Origin: Leptolyngbya sp. O-77
GTDB taxonomy: Bacteria > Cyanobacteriota > Cyanobacteriia > Elainellales > Elainellaceae
Direction of reading: 5' to 3'
NCBI RefSeq assembly: GCF_001548395.1
Contig: NZ_AP017367.1
Coordinates: forward strand, 5,245,001 to 5,309,000
DNA: 64,000 bases
Part shown: piece by piece, positions 31,973 to 40,915 of the stretch
Layout of the letters: every line of letters begins with the position of its first letter
How positions within the stretch are numbered: position 1 is the stretch's first letter
The notes under the pieces: generated by a model
Told to the model about the DNA's origin: nothing
The model's input: only the letters and a program-made list of their open reading frames with translations
The model's database searches: none
Program-made: the position numbers and the translations under genes

Positions 31973-34762
31973 ATGTTTGCGAACATCCCCGAACGGAAGA
32001 TGCACTGGACTCGCTGGTTCCTCACGGTGGGCTGGCTGCTGGTGATTGCGTCGTTATTCTACGACCCGTGGACCGCAGCGCTGACCGTTCCCGACCATCC
32101 GTGGAGCCCACTGGCGTTGACGGGGGAGTGTGTTCCGGTGCAAGGCGTGTGCGTGGAGGAGCAGCCTTACCCAATTGGCGCTACCTTATTTTGGGGGGCG
32201 ATCGTTCCTGCTGGCATCTTTATTCTGCTGGTGTTTGGGCATGAGTTGTGGCGGCGCATCTGTCCGTTGTCCTTCCTGTCGCAGATCCCACGGGCTTTGG
32301 GCTGGCAGCGGCAGTTTAAGCGGGCCAATGAAAAGACTGGTAAGGTGCGCTATGAGTTAGCGAAGGTGCGATCAGAATCCTGGTTGGGTCGTAATTACTT
32401 ATATTTTCAATTTGCTTATCTATTCATTGGGTTATGTGGGCGAATTTTATTTTTTAATGCCGACCGGCTTGTCTTGGGAGGGTGGTTGGTATTCACGATT
32501 GTGTTTGCGATCGCCATCGGCTATTTCTACGGCGGTAAGTCCTGGTGTCAGTATTTTTGTCCGATGGCCCCAGTGCAGACGGTGTTTAGCGAGCCGAGGG
32601 GGCTGTTTGGCAGCAAGGCTCATCTGAGCGAGAGTCGCATCACGCAGTCTATGTGTCGCACGGTCACCCCAGAAGGCACCGAACAGAGCGCCTGTGTCGC
32701 CTGTCAGAGTCCTTGTTTTGATATTGACTCTGAGCGGACTTACTGGGATGGCTTGCACCGCCCAGATGAGGTGGTGATGCGCTACGGCTATCTGGGGCTG
32801 ATGGTGGGTTATTTTGTCTACTACTATCTCTATGCAGGCAATTGGGACTATTACTTTTCTGGAGTTTGGAACCGCGACCCCAACCAGCTTGCTGCCCTAT
32901 GGAGTCCAGGGCTTTACCTCCAGGGGCAAGCGATCGCCATCCCCAAGTTATTTGCTGTCCCCCTAGTTTTGGGCGGCTTCACGGTTGCAGGTTATGTCCT
33001 CGGCAGAGCAGCTGAACGCGCGGTCAAGGCTTACAACCGCAGTCGGCACAAGCATTGGAGCAATGATCTGATCCAACACCGTATTTTTGTGGTGGTTACC
33101 TTTATTGCTTTCAATTTCTTTTTTATCTTTGCAGCACGTCCGTTAATCCTACTCACACCGACCGGATTTCAAACGCTTTACGATATTCTATTGGTTTTTC
33201 TCAGTACGCTTTGGTTAGTTAAGAGTTGGCGGCGTAGTCCTGAGCTATATTCCCGCGAGAATCTTTCCAATCGTTTCCGCAAGCAGTTAGAGAAGTTAAA
33301 CCTAGATATTGCCCAATATCTAGAAGGGCGATCGCTCGATGACCTCAACGCCAATGAAGTCTATCTGCTGGCAAAGGTGCTACCAGACTTTACCCGAGAG
33401 AAGCGGCATGAGGCTTACAAAGGCGTGCTGCGTGAGGCTCTGGAGGAGGGATATGTGAACACCTCCAATAGTCTGCAAGTGTTGGCGCAGATGCGACGCG
33501 AGTTAGACATCTCCGATGATGAGCACCGCGATGTCTTGGAAGAGTTGGGGATTGAAGACCCTGCCTTACTAGACCCCAATCGTCAGCGGACGCTGGAAAA
33601 TCAGATCCGCCTAACGGGATATCAGAAATCGCTGGAGCGGCTCATGCGACTGCAACAGCAGCCAGGGTTAACCCGTCGCATTGGCTCCGAGGAGGACACA
33701 GCAATCCTTCGTTCGCTCCGCCGGGAATACTCCATTACTCCCCAGGAGGAAGACTGGATCCAGAACAGCCTGTCGCCAGCAGCGAGCAATGTGCAGAAGG
33801 CAGAGGGATTGCTGGCTCGCCTGCGGGAGTGGGTGGGGTGCGATCGCGCCCTGCACCACCCCGCCCTGCAACAGCACCCGGCGGTGCTCCAGGTTTTGCA
33901 GGAGACCGTCCATCGCAAACAAGAACTGATCGCCTATGCCTTGCTGGATACCCTAATCACCCTACAGGACCAGCCCGACGCGATCGCCTTGGCCCAGTCC
34001 TTTCAGCAGTTGGTGCCTGCCATTGCGGCCCGGTCTGCAACTCAAAAGCCCTGGCAGAGCAAGCTTGCCCCAGCGATGGTGCAGGTCTTGACGGCGCAGG
34101 GCTGGTCGTCTAGCGAGGCAGCTCCTGCTCTGCAAGAAACGGTGGACTACCTGGAATTTTTGCTACAGCACTACAATCCCTTGGTGCAGGCGAGTGCGTT
34201 GTATCTAATTGCCCAACTCAACCCCGACCGTGGCAGAGCGATCGCCCAAACCCTGCCCATGGCCTCGCCCTCGGCTCTGCTGCAAGAAACAGCCGAGCAG
34301 GTGAAAACCCTCCCTGCCAATTCACCCCTCTCGGCTTTCCCTTCCCTAGAGAAGCTGGTGTATCTGTTTAACAGCGACTTTTTCCACGGCATTCACACCG
34401 ATACGTTGATGGCCCTGGGCGATCGCGCTGAAGTGAGGGCGTATGCTGCCGGAGACGTAATCACCGAGGCCGGCGATACCTGTCGAGAACTGTTGCTGTT
34501 GATCGAAGGAGATGCCAATATTCGCTACCAGTCTGGCGATCAGGTGCGGGTTGAGCAGTTCCACCCTGGGCAAATGCTGGATGAGCTAGAGGTCTTGACC
34601 CACAGTGACCTGGAAAACACGATTACCGCTGAGAGTGACAGGACTCGTATTCTCGCAGTGCCCGTTGATACCTTCGATGAACTGCTGGAGCGAGACCCAG
34701 ATTTTGCGCGTCAGGTGTTGGAACTGGAGAGCCGCCAACTCCAGCGCTTGGTGAGGGTTTGA
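31973..34762 (+). CDS. NapH/CcoG-like polyferredoxin membrane protein with C-terminal cyclic-nucleotide-binding domain
   Basis: 929 residues from MFANIPERKMHWTRW; ATGs at 31913 and 32000 are alternatives. Several membrane helices alternate with redox motifs: ELWRRICPLSFLSQIPR and SWCQYFCPMAPVQTVF (CxxxCP type of NapH, NosR and CcoG), then CVACQSPCFDID, a CxxCxxxC half of a ferredoxin motif with Cys CRTVTPEG upstream. After the last helices (about residue 410) comes a 400-residue helical region and finally a cyclic-nucleotide-binding fold (RAEVRAYAAGDVITEAGDTC, LLLLIEGDANIRYQSGDQVR). Electron transfer across or at the membrane gated by a nucleotide is inferred. Not an assigned enzyme. Confidence 0.75.
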   Translation: MFANIPERKMHWTRWFLTVGWLLVIASLFYDPWTAALTVPDHPWSPLALTGECVPVQGVCVEEQPYPIGATLFWGAIVPAGIFILLVFGHELWRRICPLSFLSQIPRALGWQRQFKRANEKTGKVRYELAKVRSESWLGRNYLYFQFAYLFIGLCGRILFFNADRLVLGGWLVFTIVFAIAIGYFYGGKSWCQYFCPMAPVQTVFSEPRGLFGSKAHLSESRITQSMCRTVTPEGTEQSACVACQSPCFDIDSERTYWDGLHRPDEVVMRYGYLGLMVGYFVYYYLYAGNWDYYFSGVWNRDPNQLAALWSPGLYLQGQAIAIPKLFAVPLVLGGFTVAGYVLGRAAERAVKAYNRSRHKHWSNDLIQHRIFVVVTFIAFNFFFIFAARPLILLTPTGFQTLYDILLVFLSTLWLVKSWRRSPELYSRENLSNRFRKQLEKLNLDIAQYLEGRSLDDLNANEVYLLAKVLPDFTREKRHEAYKGVLREALEEGYVNTSNSLQVLAQMRRELDISDDEHRDVLEELGIEDPALLDPNRQRTLENQIRLTGYQKSLERLMRLQQQPGLTRRIGSEEDTAILRSLRREYSITPQEEDWIQNSLSPAASNVQKAEGLLARLREWVGCDRALHHPALQQHPAVLQVLQETVHRKQELIAYALLDTLITLQDQPDAIALAQSFQQLVPAIAARSATQKPWQSKLAPAMVQVLTAQGWSSSEAAPALQETVDYLEFLLQHYNPLVQASALYLIAQLNPDRGRAIAQTLPMASPSALLQETAEQVKTLPANSPLSAFPSLEKLVYLFNSDFFHGIHTDTLMALGDRAEVRAYAAGDVITEAGDTCRELLLLIEGDANIRYQSGDQVRVEQFHPGQMLDELEVLTHSDLENTITAESDRTRILAVPVDTFDELLERDPDFARQVLELESRQLQRLVRV

Positions 34763-34806
34763 CGCTCATCCAGCAAAGCCAAAAGCGATGGCTAGATGAG
34801 CGCCAA
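34763..34806 (+). terminator. Inverted repeat after the polyferredoxin gene
   Basis: GACGCTCATCCAGC ... GGCTAGATGAGCGCC can pair (arms CGCTCATC / GATGAGCG) directly after the stop. No clear T-run follows; possible terminator or mRNA end structure. Confidence 0.4.
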
Positions 34807-35005
34807 GCCGGCGATCGCTCTATTCTTCCGCATTCCTTTGTTTATATGTATCTTTGGAGATTTGATATTAGCTCGCTTACGAGTGGCGGCTGAACAGGTC
34901 AACCGCCGTTTTGAAGATCTTGTGGATTAGAAGTTGGTTGCATGACTCGCCCAGCAATTGAGCTTCCGCTTCTGGCTAAAGCTAACCCCAAGTCTGGCCT
35001 CTGAT

Positions 35006-36313
35006 TTATAAGCTGGTTGGAAACTGGGGCAGGGGATGGTGCTTTTTGCCAGGAATGAGTGCATCTAAAGCGGTTGTGATGAAAGTTTGAATCACCTGCC
35101 CAGTTTGACGGTAGTCATTTTCGGTAATCGGCTGAAAGCCGTGGGCAAACAGTGAATAATTGCGCACCTGGAGTGCATTTTCTAGGTATTTGGCGTGTTC
35201 CTGAAACTGTTGCCCCAGTGGATCGTTTGGCAACTCGCTCAGCAGGAGATAGCTTTTCCACAACGGAAGCTGAATTTTGCCGTTGCGGGGATTGCGCTCG
35301 GCACTGTACTTCTCCCGCAATTCGGCAGGCAACTTATCCAGATCCACATCACCCGTTTGCAACTCATAGGTCTGCCGCAGGTGAATTTGGGCCAGTAATT
35401 CTAGCGCTCGATACAACCGACCAACAGCATCATCATAGCGCTGCTGGTGGGCACGACGCTGGGCATTGAGCAGCAGGTCTTCCACCAGTTCGTAGCCGTG
35501 ACCAGGAATCGTTTCGGTTGGCTGAAAGGTAGGGTCAATCGCCTGGCGACTGCTGAGGACGCGCTTGAGCGCCAGTCCGTAAGACTGTACCTGATTCATG
35601 TGCAGGGAAAGTAAATCCCAAGCTGTTTGGTGATCAAACCGATCCCAGGCATCAAAACCTTTGTAAATATCCAACCATTCCCGGAGTTTGCGTTTCTGAT
35701 CCTGGGGCAGTTCCAGGGATTGCAGCAGGGTTTGCAGGGTGGCGATCGCCCCGCTGTAGTTGTAGTCTTGCAAAAACCGAGGCAGATCTTGGTTGAGCGT
35801 GCGTTCCACCGTCAGCAGGGTGGTGGGTGCCCGCTCGGTCGATTCGCCCCGTTCGACCCGGATCAGATTTTCGCGGGTGGCGTTGGTAGTCAGATAAAGC
35901 GCTACGCCATAGTCCAATGCCGCCATGCCCAGTGCCAGGGACATGGTTTTGGTGCCGCCGGTATAGTCTGCCAAAAGTTGAGCATTGGGATCAGTGGCTT
36001 TGATGTCGTTGATTTTGGCGGCAATGCGTCCGTAGCACTCGGCTAAATCATCAGGATTGTCTAGGCGTACCAGATCGGTGTCTGGATTAAAGCGATCGCC
36101 CAGGCCCAAGTGGGTTGGCAAATTCGGCAACCGTTCCACCACCTCTGGCCCCCGCCGAATTTCACAGGGCGTTCCCTCGCCAATCACCTGAGAAACACTG
36201 CCTCTGGGACCATCAGAACAGATGAACACAATGCGATTGGGATTGAGAGACTGAATCGCAGTAATAATCGGCTGAGGTGAACCGCCAACGGTAATGAGTA
36301 AGATGGTGGACAT
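35006..36313 (-). CDS. TIGR02710-type CRISPR-associated CARF protein
   Basis: Start MSTILLITVGGSPQPIITAI (ATG at 36313) is the typical N-terminus of this family; the longer frame adds 11 residues. 435 residues. The CARF Rossmann fold has ITVGGSPQP and the ligand loop LLADYTGGTKTMSLALGMAA (about 104-123). The C-terminal half is helical and ends with a HEPN-like VRNYSLFAHGF (R-x6-H). Such proteins sense cyclic oligoadenylates made by Cas10 and act as RNases. It sits outside the main cas operon, 2.5 kb downstream of the Csx1-type gene, separated by nuclease-like genes. Confidence 0.8.
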   Translation of the reverse strand: MSTILLITVGGSPQPIITAIQSLNPNRIVFICSDGPRGSVSQVIGEGTPCEIRRGPEVVERLPNLPTHLGLGDRFNPDTDLVRLDNPDDLAECYGRIAAKINDIKATDPNAQLLADYTGGTKTMSLALGMAALDYGVALYLTTNATRENLIRVERGESTERAPTTLLTVERTLNQDLPRFLQDYNYSGAIATLQTLLQSLELPQDQKRKLREWLDIYKGFDAWDRFDHQTAWDLLSLHMNQVQSYGLALKRVLSSRQAIDPTFQPTETIPGHGYELVEDLLLNAQRRAHQQRYDDAVGRLYRALELLAQIHLRQTYELQTGDVDLDKLPAELREKYSAERNPRNGKIQLPLWKSYLLLSELPNDPLGQQFQEHAKYLENALQVRNYSLFAHGFQPITENDYRQTGQVIQTFITTALDALIPGKKHHPLPQFPTSL

Positions 36314-36448
36314 GGAAAAAACAGAGGACTCTGAACGGAATCTCAACGAGTTTTCAGTCAGGGATTTTCAGTCAGGGAATATAGCCAAACTACCGGGTAT
36401 TCTGGCAGCGAGTGCAAGTCGCGTTGCTCGTTGAAAGCTATAGTGGCG

Positions 36449-37069
36449 CTAGGCAGCAACTAAAGTATTCAACTGGATCTGACATTGGCGAAACACATAG
36501 TTAACCGCTGCGAAGAGGGTATATAACTCTTGAATGGTGTAGAAGGTGCGGTTGAAGGTAAAGTGGGTGCCCTCTAATTTGCCAAATTGCCAGCGATCGC
36601 CGTTGGAGGTAATGCCGTATATGACTAACTCTGGCAGGTCGTTGAGCCGTTGAGCCGCCACCATTTCAGCTAGACATTGCCCCCAGGCGGCATCAAAGTT
36701 ATCTTGCTTGGCTTCTACCAGGACGAAGTAGGGCTTATCGAACACAATTTTGCCGAGGGGCGATCGCCGTGCCAAAACGTATTCGGGAAACCCCGACAAC
36801 TGAGCATCGCAACTGAGATACTCGTGGCTCCAGAGAATGAAGTGCGATCGGTACTCCTTCCAGACTTCCTTAAGGATGGGATACACCAAATTCTCGCAAA
36901 TGGCATACTCTGAGTTGTCTACCACTGCTTCTTCCATCATCAACTGTAAATCTTGTCTAAAATAATCCGAAACTGGGAAGGGCAATGGTTCCACGAAGTT
37001 GGCTTCGGTGTAGACAACCTCAAACGTTTTGAGGGTTTCACCCAGGCCCTTAAACTCGCTGAATGACAT
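36449..37069 (-). CDS. PD-(D/E)XK-like conserved cyanobacterial protein
   Basis: 206 residues. The stretch KPYFVLVEAKQDNFDAAWGQ has the E-x-K of a PD-(D/E)XK nuclease core following a hydrophobic strand, with SEYAICENLVYPILKEV as the N-terminal helix; GITSNGDRWQFGKLEG resembles the type I restriction R-subunit-like (HSDR_N-like) families of cyanobacteria. No helicase or methylase partner is nearby. Function unknown; could be a degraded or stand-alone nuclease. Not obviously part of the CRISPR operon. Confidence 0.6.
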   Translation of the reverse strand: MSFSEFKGLGETLKTFEVVYTEANFVEPLPFPVSDYFRQDLQLMMEEAVVDNSEYAICENLVYPILKEVWKEYRSHFILWSHEYLSCDAQLSGFPEYVLARRSPLGKIVFDKPYFVLVEAKQDNFDAAWGQCLAEMVAAQRLNDLPELVIYGITSNGDRWQFGKLEGTHFTFNRTFYTIQELYTLFAAVNYVFRQCQIQLNTLVAA

Positions 37070-37266
37070 GGCGACTCCTCCGCTGCACAGGTCTTGTCAT
37101 AGCATAGCCCAGTTGAACCAAAGCCAGACCGCACTCCCTCAAGCGACTTGTGATGCCAGAAAGGTGGGGTTCTAATTCCAGCATGATGTCAAACGCTTTG
37201 TCCTGACCTATGCGTGTAGCGCTATATAATTGAGGGAGAACTGTTTACTGGTCGAGGTCAACGCCA

Positions 37267-37917
37267 ATGGTCACGCTTCAACTGCGCCAATTGGAGGTAC
37301 CACCTGGGAAATGTCTCTTGCTGCACGATGTGAGCTGGTCAGAGTTTGAGGCCATTTTGGCGGAGATGGGAAACCACCGCAGCACGCGCATTGCCTACGA
37401 CAATGGCTTGTTAGAAATTATGGCACCTTTACCAGAGCACGAGTATTTCAAAGAAACCATCAGCGATGCGCTCAAGGATATCAGTGAGGAACTGGAGATC
37501 AATTACGAAAGCTACGGTTCGACAACCTGGAGAAAACGAGCAGAGCAAGCCGGGATAGAGCCTGATAATTGCTTTTACTTCCAAAATGAAGCTCGCGTGC
37601 GGGGTAAACTGAGTTTCGATCTGGATCAAGATCCTCCACCTGATCTCGCCTTAGAAATTGACCTCACGAGCAAATCCCTCAACCGTTTCCCCATCTATCA
37701 ACGCCTGGGAGTGCCAGAAATTTGGTGCTACGACCAAGGTCAACTCACGGTTTACCGGCTGCAAGCGGATGAATACCGCCCGGCAGACCAGAGTAACGTT
37801 TTTCCGGCTCTGCGAGTGCAGGAGTTGCCTCAGCTCATTGAGGCACATCGGGAACAGGGGCGATTGGCCCTGCGGCGAGCCGTGAGAGCCTGGGTGAGGG
37901 AGCAGATTACTGGTTAG
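37267..37917 (+). CDS. Uma2-family (DUF820) putative endonuclease
   Basis: 216 residues with the Uma2 restriction-endonuclease-like core: LEIMAPLPEHEYFKETISDA, then PDLALEIDLTSKSLNRFPIY and GVPEIWCYDQGQLTVYRLQA. The PD...E-x-D/K pattern is typical. The family is greatly expanded in cyanobacteria and its function is unproven. A second, diverged member lies at 38037-38591 in opposite orientation. Confidence 0.85.
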   Translation: MVTLQLRQLEVPPGKCLLLHDVSWSEFEAILAEMGNHRSTRIAYDNGLLEIMAPLPEHEYFKETISDALKDISEELEINYESYGSTTWRKRAEQAGIEPDNCFYFQNEARVRGKLSFDLDQDPPPDLALEIDLTSKSLNRFPIYQRLGVPEIWCYDQGQLTVYRLQADEYRPADQSNVFPALRVQELPQLIEAHREQGRLALRRAVRAWVREQITG

Positions 37918-38036
37918 AAAAGTGGTAGCGGCATGGCTCTAGTAAGCGATCGGCATCAATTGATTGACTGGTCGAGCTTTTCATATCGAGTAGCACCAAT
38001 CGCGGACAATCTTTCCTAAGTGAAAAACGCTGAGCA

Positions 38037-38591
38037 TTATTGATGCAAGATTTGATTGGGTGTCAGGGACAATTCAGGGAATAGCGTTGAGCGAAGCAAA
38101 TCTTCTCCTTGAAACACCTGATCTTCATAGAGTCCCTCAACCAATTGAAGTACACTCACTTTTTGTTCCATAGGGTCAACAATCCAGTATTCAGGAATGC
38201 CAAACGCTGCATATTCCGCTCGCTTGAAGCGATAGTCTCGTTTGCTAGACTCCGGGCTGACCACCTCAATCACCAACAGAACGCCCGCTTCAACAACCGC
38301 TGATTGATCCCGGTATTCCCGCACCACCTCCAGGGGCACAACCGATAAATCAGGCAAGCGCGATCGCCGAGGGGCTGTCCGAATGCCGAGAAACTGTAAG
38401 GTAGCCCAGGGAAGATTGAGGCGCTTGATTTCAGCTTCCAGTGTGTTGCTGAGAAATCGAAGGATGAGAGCATGAAGACCGATTGGTGGATTCATTAAAA
38501 CCAGGTCTCCATCCTCTAGTTCATACCGATTATCAGTGCCGTCTTCATAACGGAGATATTCGTCGAAGGTGAGTTTAGTCGCAGTTGACAT
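38037..38591 (-). CDS. Uma2-family (DUF820) putative endonuclease
   Basis: 184 residues. Core: LTFDEYLRYEDGTDNRYELE, RRSRLPDLSVVPLEVVREYR, VLLVIEVVSPESSKRDYRFK and FGIPEYWIVDPMEQKVSVLQ, containing PD and E-x-V-S-P motifs of the family. Convergent with the other Uma2 gene. The two are only distantly alike, so not a recent duplication. Confidence 0.85.
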   Translation of the reverse strand: MSTATKLTFDEYLRYEDGTDNRYELEDGDLVLMNPPIGLHALILRFLSNTLEAEIKRLNLPWATLQFLGIRTAPRRSRLPDLSVVPLEVVREYRDQSAVVEAGVLLVIEVVSPESSKRDYRFKRAEYAAFGIPEYWIVDPMEQKVSVLQLVEGLYEDQVFQGEDLLRSTLFPELSLTPNQILHQ

Positions 38592-38827
38592 AGCATCTCA
38601 TGTTGGTAAGGGATGGGCATCAATCGGTTTGTCAGTCCAGTTTTTTATGTCGAATCGTACCCAATTGCAGATAATCTCCCTAATTGTGACTGTTATGGTT
38701 GATATTCCAGGGATGCAAAGAACAAGTGGCGCAATCTGGGTTTGTGCGTAGGGAGGTGCCTACGGTCATGATGATGGTTTGCATAGTCACAGTAACTTAC
38801 TCATAAAGGTTCTGCTTAGGTTCCCGC

Positions 38828-40063
38828 TTAGTTCAAATCTCTAAAAAGTTCTCTCAAACGAGTGAGTAACTCCTCCCGTACAAACCGTGTCATATCCGAA
38901 GCGGAGAGGGAGTTCTGTCGCATCTCGGTGTGAGCAAGGTCATTCCGCATATCGCGTAATTGGGACCACAGTTTTGATAAATCTTCTAGGTCTGCAACAA
39001 TCGGTTTCAATGCATCGGCTGCACTTGGCTGAGGATTGCTTTCTTTGTCCTTTGCCCACTCAACCAATTGATTCAAGCTTTGCTCAACGAACTCCCGTTC
39101 GCTTTTCTGGAGGTAATCACGTCCTAGTCCAACGCATAATGTCGAGACAACCCATTCGCGGCTGAGTAAGATCGCCTGGGTACTCAAGGACTTGTCAACA
39201 TACCAGCATAGAAGATCAAATTGCTTAGCTAAGGTTTCACTACTGGCAGCCTCTCGTGGTTGAGCGAGGGCAAACTGGCTATAGTCTGCCTGAATTCGAT
39301 CGAGCAGCAGGGCAAAGGGTTGGGCAAAGATTCCGACTTCTGTTTTCAGAGTTTCATTGGAAATCTTCTCTAGCTGAGCCGTTTCTTCCATGAGTTTGAG
39401 TGGACGAACTAGCTCAATGCTGTCGGAAATTGCCTGAATACGATCGCCAAATTGTCGAAGCGCCCTAGGCGCAATCGGCTCTTGATTTTGCCGACCTTGC
39501 CGATAGAAGTCCTGCTGAATGGTCGAGAGTAATTGCCCTAGTTCTTTTGCTGAACCAGTGTTCAAAAATTTATCAGTTGCAGTTAGCCATTCTGCAAATT
39601 TGAGGGTGGGAGTTAAGTCAAAGATGGGCGATCGCTCCCGATCTCGCTCATAGGCTCCGTAGTAAACTCCAGCAATTTTGACATTACGTGCCCTTTGAAG
39701 ATAGATCCCGGCTAGAAATACAAAGAGGGGAATCGAGCGAAACGAGTGGGTTACATCAAGGATAATGATTTCGTCAGGTTCGACTGAATTCACAACTGAT
39801 TCAAAAATCTGCCAGAGTTCATCTTCTGACTGACCCGATGGAATATCTATATCCTTCGCTTGGGGAACTGCTTGTTGAAAGGCTTCCCAATGCTTCGCCC
39901 TCGCCTCGGATGTCAGAAATACCTGGACAGTCTCCACTTGAAAAAACTCAGCCAGTGCTGCGGCAACATACTCCGTCTGTTTTTCCTGGTCTTGCCACAC
40001 ATAGGTGGTGCAGGAGTAGGTGTTCGTTCCCAGAAACGTGAGAAGTTTCATATGCTTAATCAT
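38828..40063 (-). CDS. csx1: Csx1/Csx2-type CARF-HEPN ribonuclease
   Basis: 411 residues (407 if the ATG at 40051, MKLLTFLGTNTY, is used). The N-terminal CARF domain starts with LLTFLGTNTY and has the diagnostic IILDVTHSFRSIPLFVFLAG (about 97-116). The C-terminal HEPN domain has LRDMRNDLAHTEMR, i.e. R-x4-H at about residues 373-378, the RNase active site. Family knowledge: binding of cyclic tetra- or hexa-adenylate activates non-specific RNA cleavage. Last gene of the minus-strand cas operon, 9 bp after the OB/S1-like gene. Confidence 0.85.
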   Translation of the reverse strand: MIKHMKLLTFLGTNTYSCTTYVWQDQEKQTEYVAAALAEFFQVETVQVFLTSEARAKHWEAFQQAVPQAKDIDIPSGQSEDELWQIFESVVNSVEPDEIIILDVTHSFRSIPLFVFLAGIYLQRARNVKIAGVYYGAYERDRERSPIFDLTPTLKFAEWLTATDKFLNTGSAKELGQLLSTIQQDFYRQGRQNQEPIAPRALRQFGDRIQAISDSIELVRPLKLMEETAQLEKISNETLKTEVGIFAQPFALLLDRIQADYSQFALAQPREAASSETLAKQFDLLCWYVDKSLSTQAILLSREWVVSTLCVGLGRDYLQKSEREFVEQSLNQLVEWAKDKESNPQPSAADALKPIVADLEDLSKLWSQLRDMRNDLAHTEMRQNSLSASDMTRFVREELLTRLRELFRDLN

Positions 40064-40072
40064 CTCAATACC

Positions 40073-40765
40073 TTAACTGACCCACTTCACCTTTTTGGGA
40101 GTGCCGTTCTCTCGTAGTTCCAGAATTTCTACCTGTACACTCTGCCCTACAGATAACTCACCGCACTTTTTCGGTTCTTTGACCGTGAGTTTAATCCCTC
40201 CTGGCAGTTCGTAGGTGACTTCCTTACCTTTGATACTTTTGACTGTTGCCTCTATCTGTTGCCCGACCTGGAAATTCTGGTCTTGGGCAATGGCGCGAAT
40301 TTCTGCCTGGCGTTCCGATTCCTGCACCTGAGTTGTTGCAGTGGGTGCTGTTTGAGTGGTTGTTAACGGCTCACTGATGACTCCGCCTTCTTTGTAGTAG
40401 CGGATCAATCGGGCTGTCCAGCCCAGGATGTGCAACAGGATCAATGGTTGAGTTTGATAGGTCTGCAAATAGCTGCTGCAAGCCTTGTCTAGGTTGCGGT
40501 AGTACTCTGGGGTTTTGCCACTGTGACCAATGCTTTTGCCCTGGCTGACCAGGGTTTTCAGGTATTTGAAAAATTGCGTTCCGGCATTTTCTGGATTTTG
40601 CTGGATGGCAAAGCGGAGGTAGGCGATCGCCTTTCCCAGTTCGTTTACGTCCACCTTCTGCTGCACCAGGGTTTGGGCGATCGTATGGGCAACCTGCCAC
40701 TCGGCTTCAGTCATTGGGGTTTCTGTTTCAGTTGCAGATTCGATGAGTGTGTCCATCTCCGTCAT
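40073..40765 (-). CDS. Protein of unknown function in the cas operon, with C-terminal OB/S1-like domain
   Basis: 230 residues, no family recognised. N-terminal half: acidic lead, then helices (WQVAHTIAQTLVQQKVDVNE, NAGTQFFKYLKTLV, AYLRFAIQQ). A Thr/Gln-rich linker (LTTTQTAPTATTQVQ) leads to about 70 residues that look like a small OB or S1-type barrel: VGQQIEATVKSIKGKEVTYE, LPGGIKLTVKEPKKCGEL, SVGQSVQVEILELRENGTPK. Such barrels often bind RNA or DNA. It is 9 bp from the Csx1-type gene and separated from the RAMP genes by an inverted repeat. Role in type III immunity is inferred from position. Confidence 0.7.
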   Translation of the reverse strand: MTEMDTLIESATETETPMTEAEWQVAHTIAQTLVQQKVDVNELGKAIAYLRFAIQQNPENAGTQFFKYLKTLVSQGKSIGHSGKTPEYYRNLDKACSSYLQTYQTQPLILLHILGWTARLIRYYKEGGVISEPLTTTQTAPTATTQVQESERQAEIRAIAQDQNFQVGQQIEATVKSIKGKEVTYELPGGIKLTVKEPKKCGELSVGQSVQVEILELRENGTPKKVKWVS

Positions 40766-40833
40766 TTATCCTTCATAATGTTGCTGCTCACGTCATAGTA
40801 CAAACCTGTCGTTTGAGAGGCTTAGTCTGGGAC

Positions 40834-40898
40834 TTTACCACAGAGGCACAGAGAACACAGAGCCATGTCTCGGTGCCCTCCGTGTCTCTGTGGTGAAA
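40834..40898. repeat. Inverted-repeat element (CCACAGAG family) inside the cas operon
   Basis: About 65 bp with complementary ends: TTTACCACAGAGGCACAGAG and CTCCGTGTCTCTGTGGTGAA. Repeats with ends ACCACAGAG/CTCTGTGGT are widely dispersed in bacteria. It separates the RAMP gene from the OB/S1-like gene and would form a long hairpin in the cas mRNA. Confidence 0.75.
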
Positions 40899-40915
40899 TT
40901 CTTAAGTTCTTCATC

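Noticed and set aside
31973..34762. Polyferredoxin gene as the nif activator CnfR/PatB
   Set aside because: It has membrane helices and a cNMP domain instead of the soluble ferredoxin plus helix-turn-helix architecture of CnfR.
36449..38591. PD-(D/E)XK and Uma2 genes as CRISPR effectors
   Set aside because: Such genes are common all over cyanobacterial genomes, are in mixed orientation and lack CARF domains.
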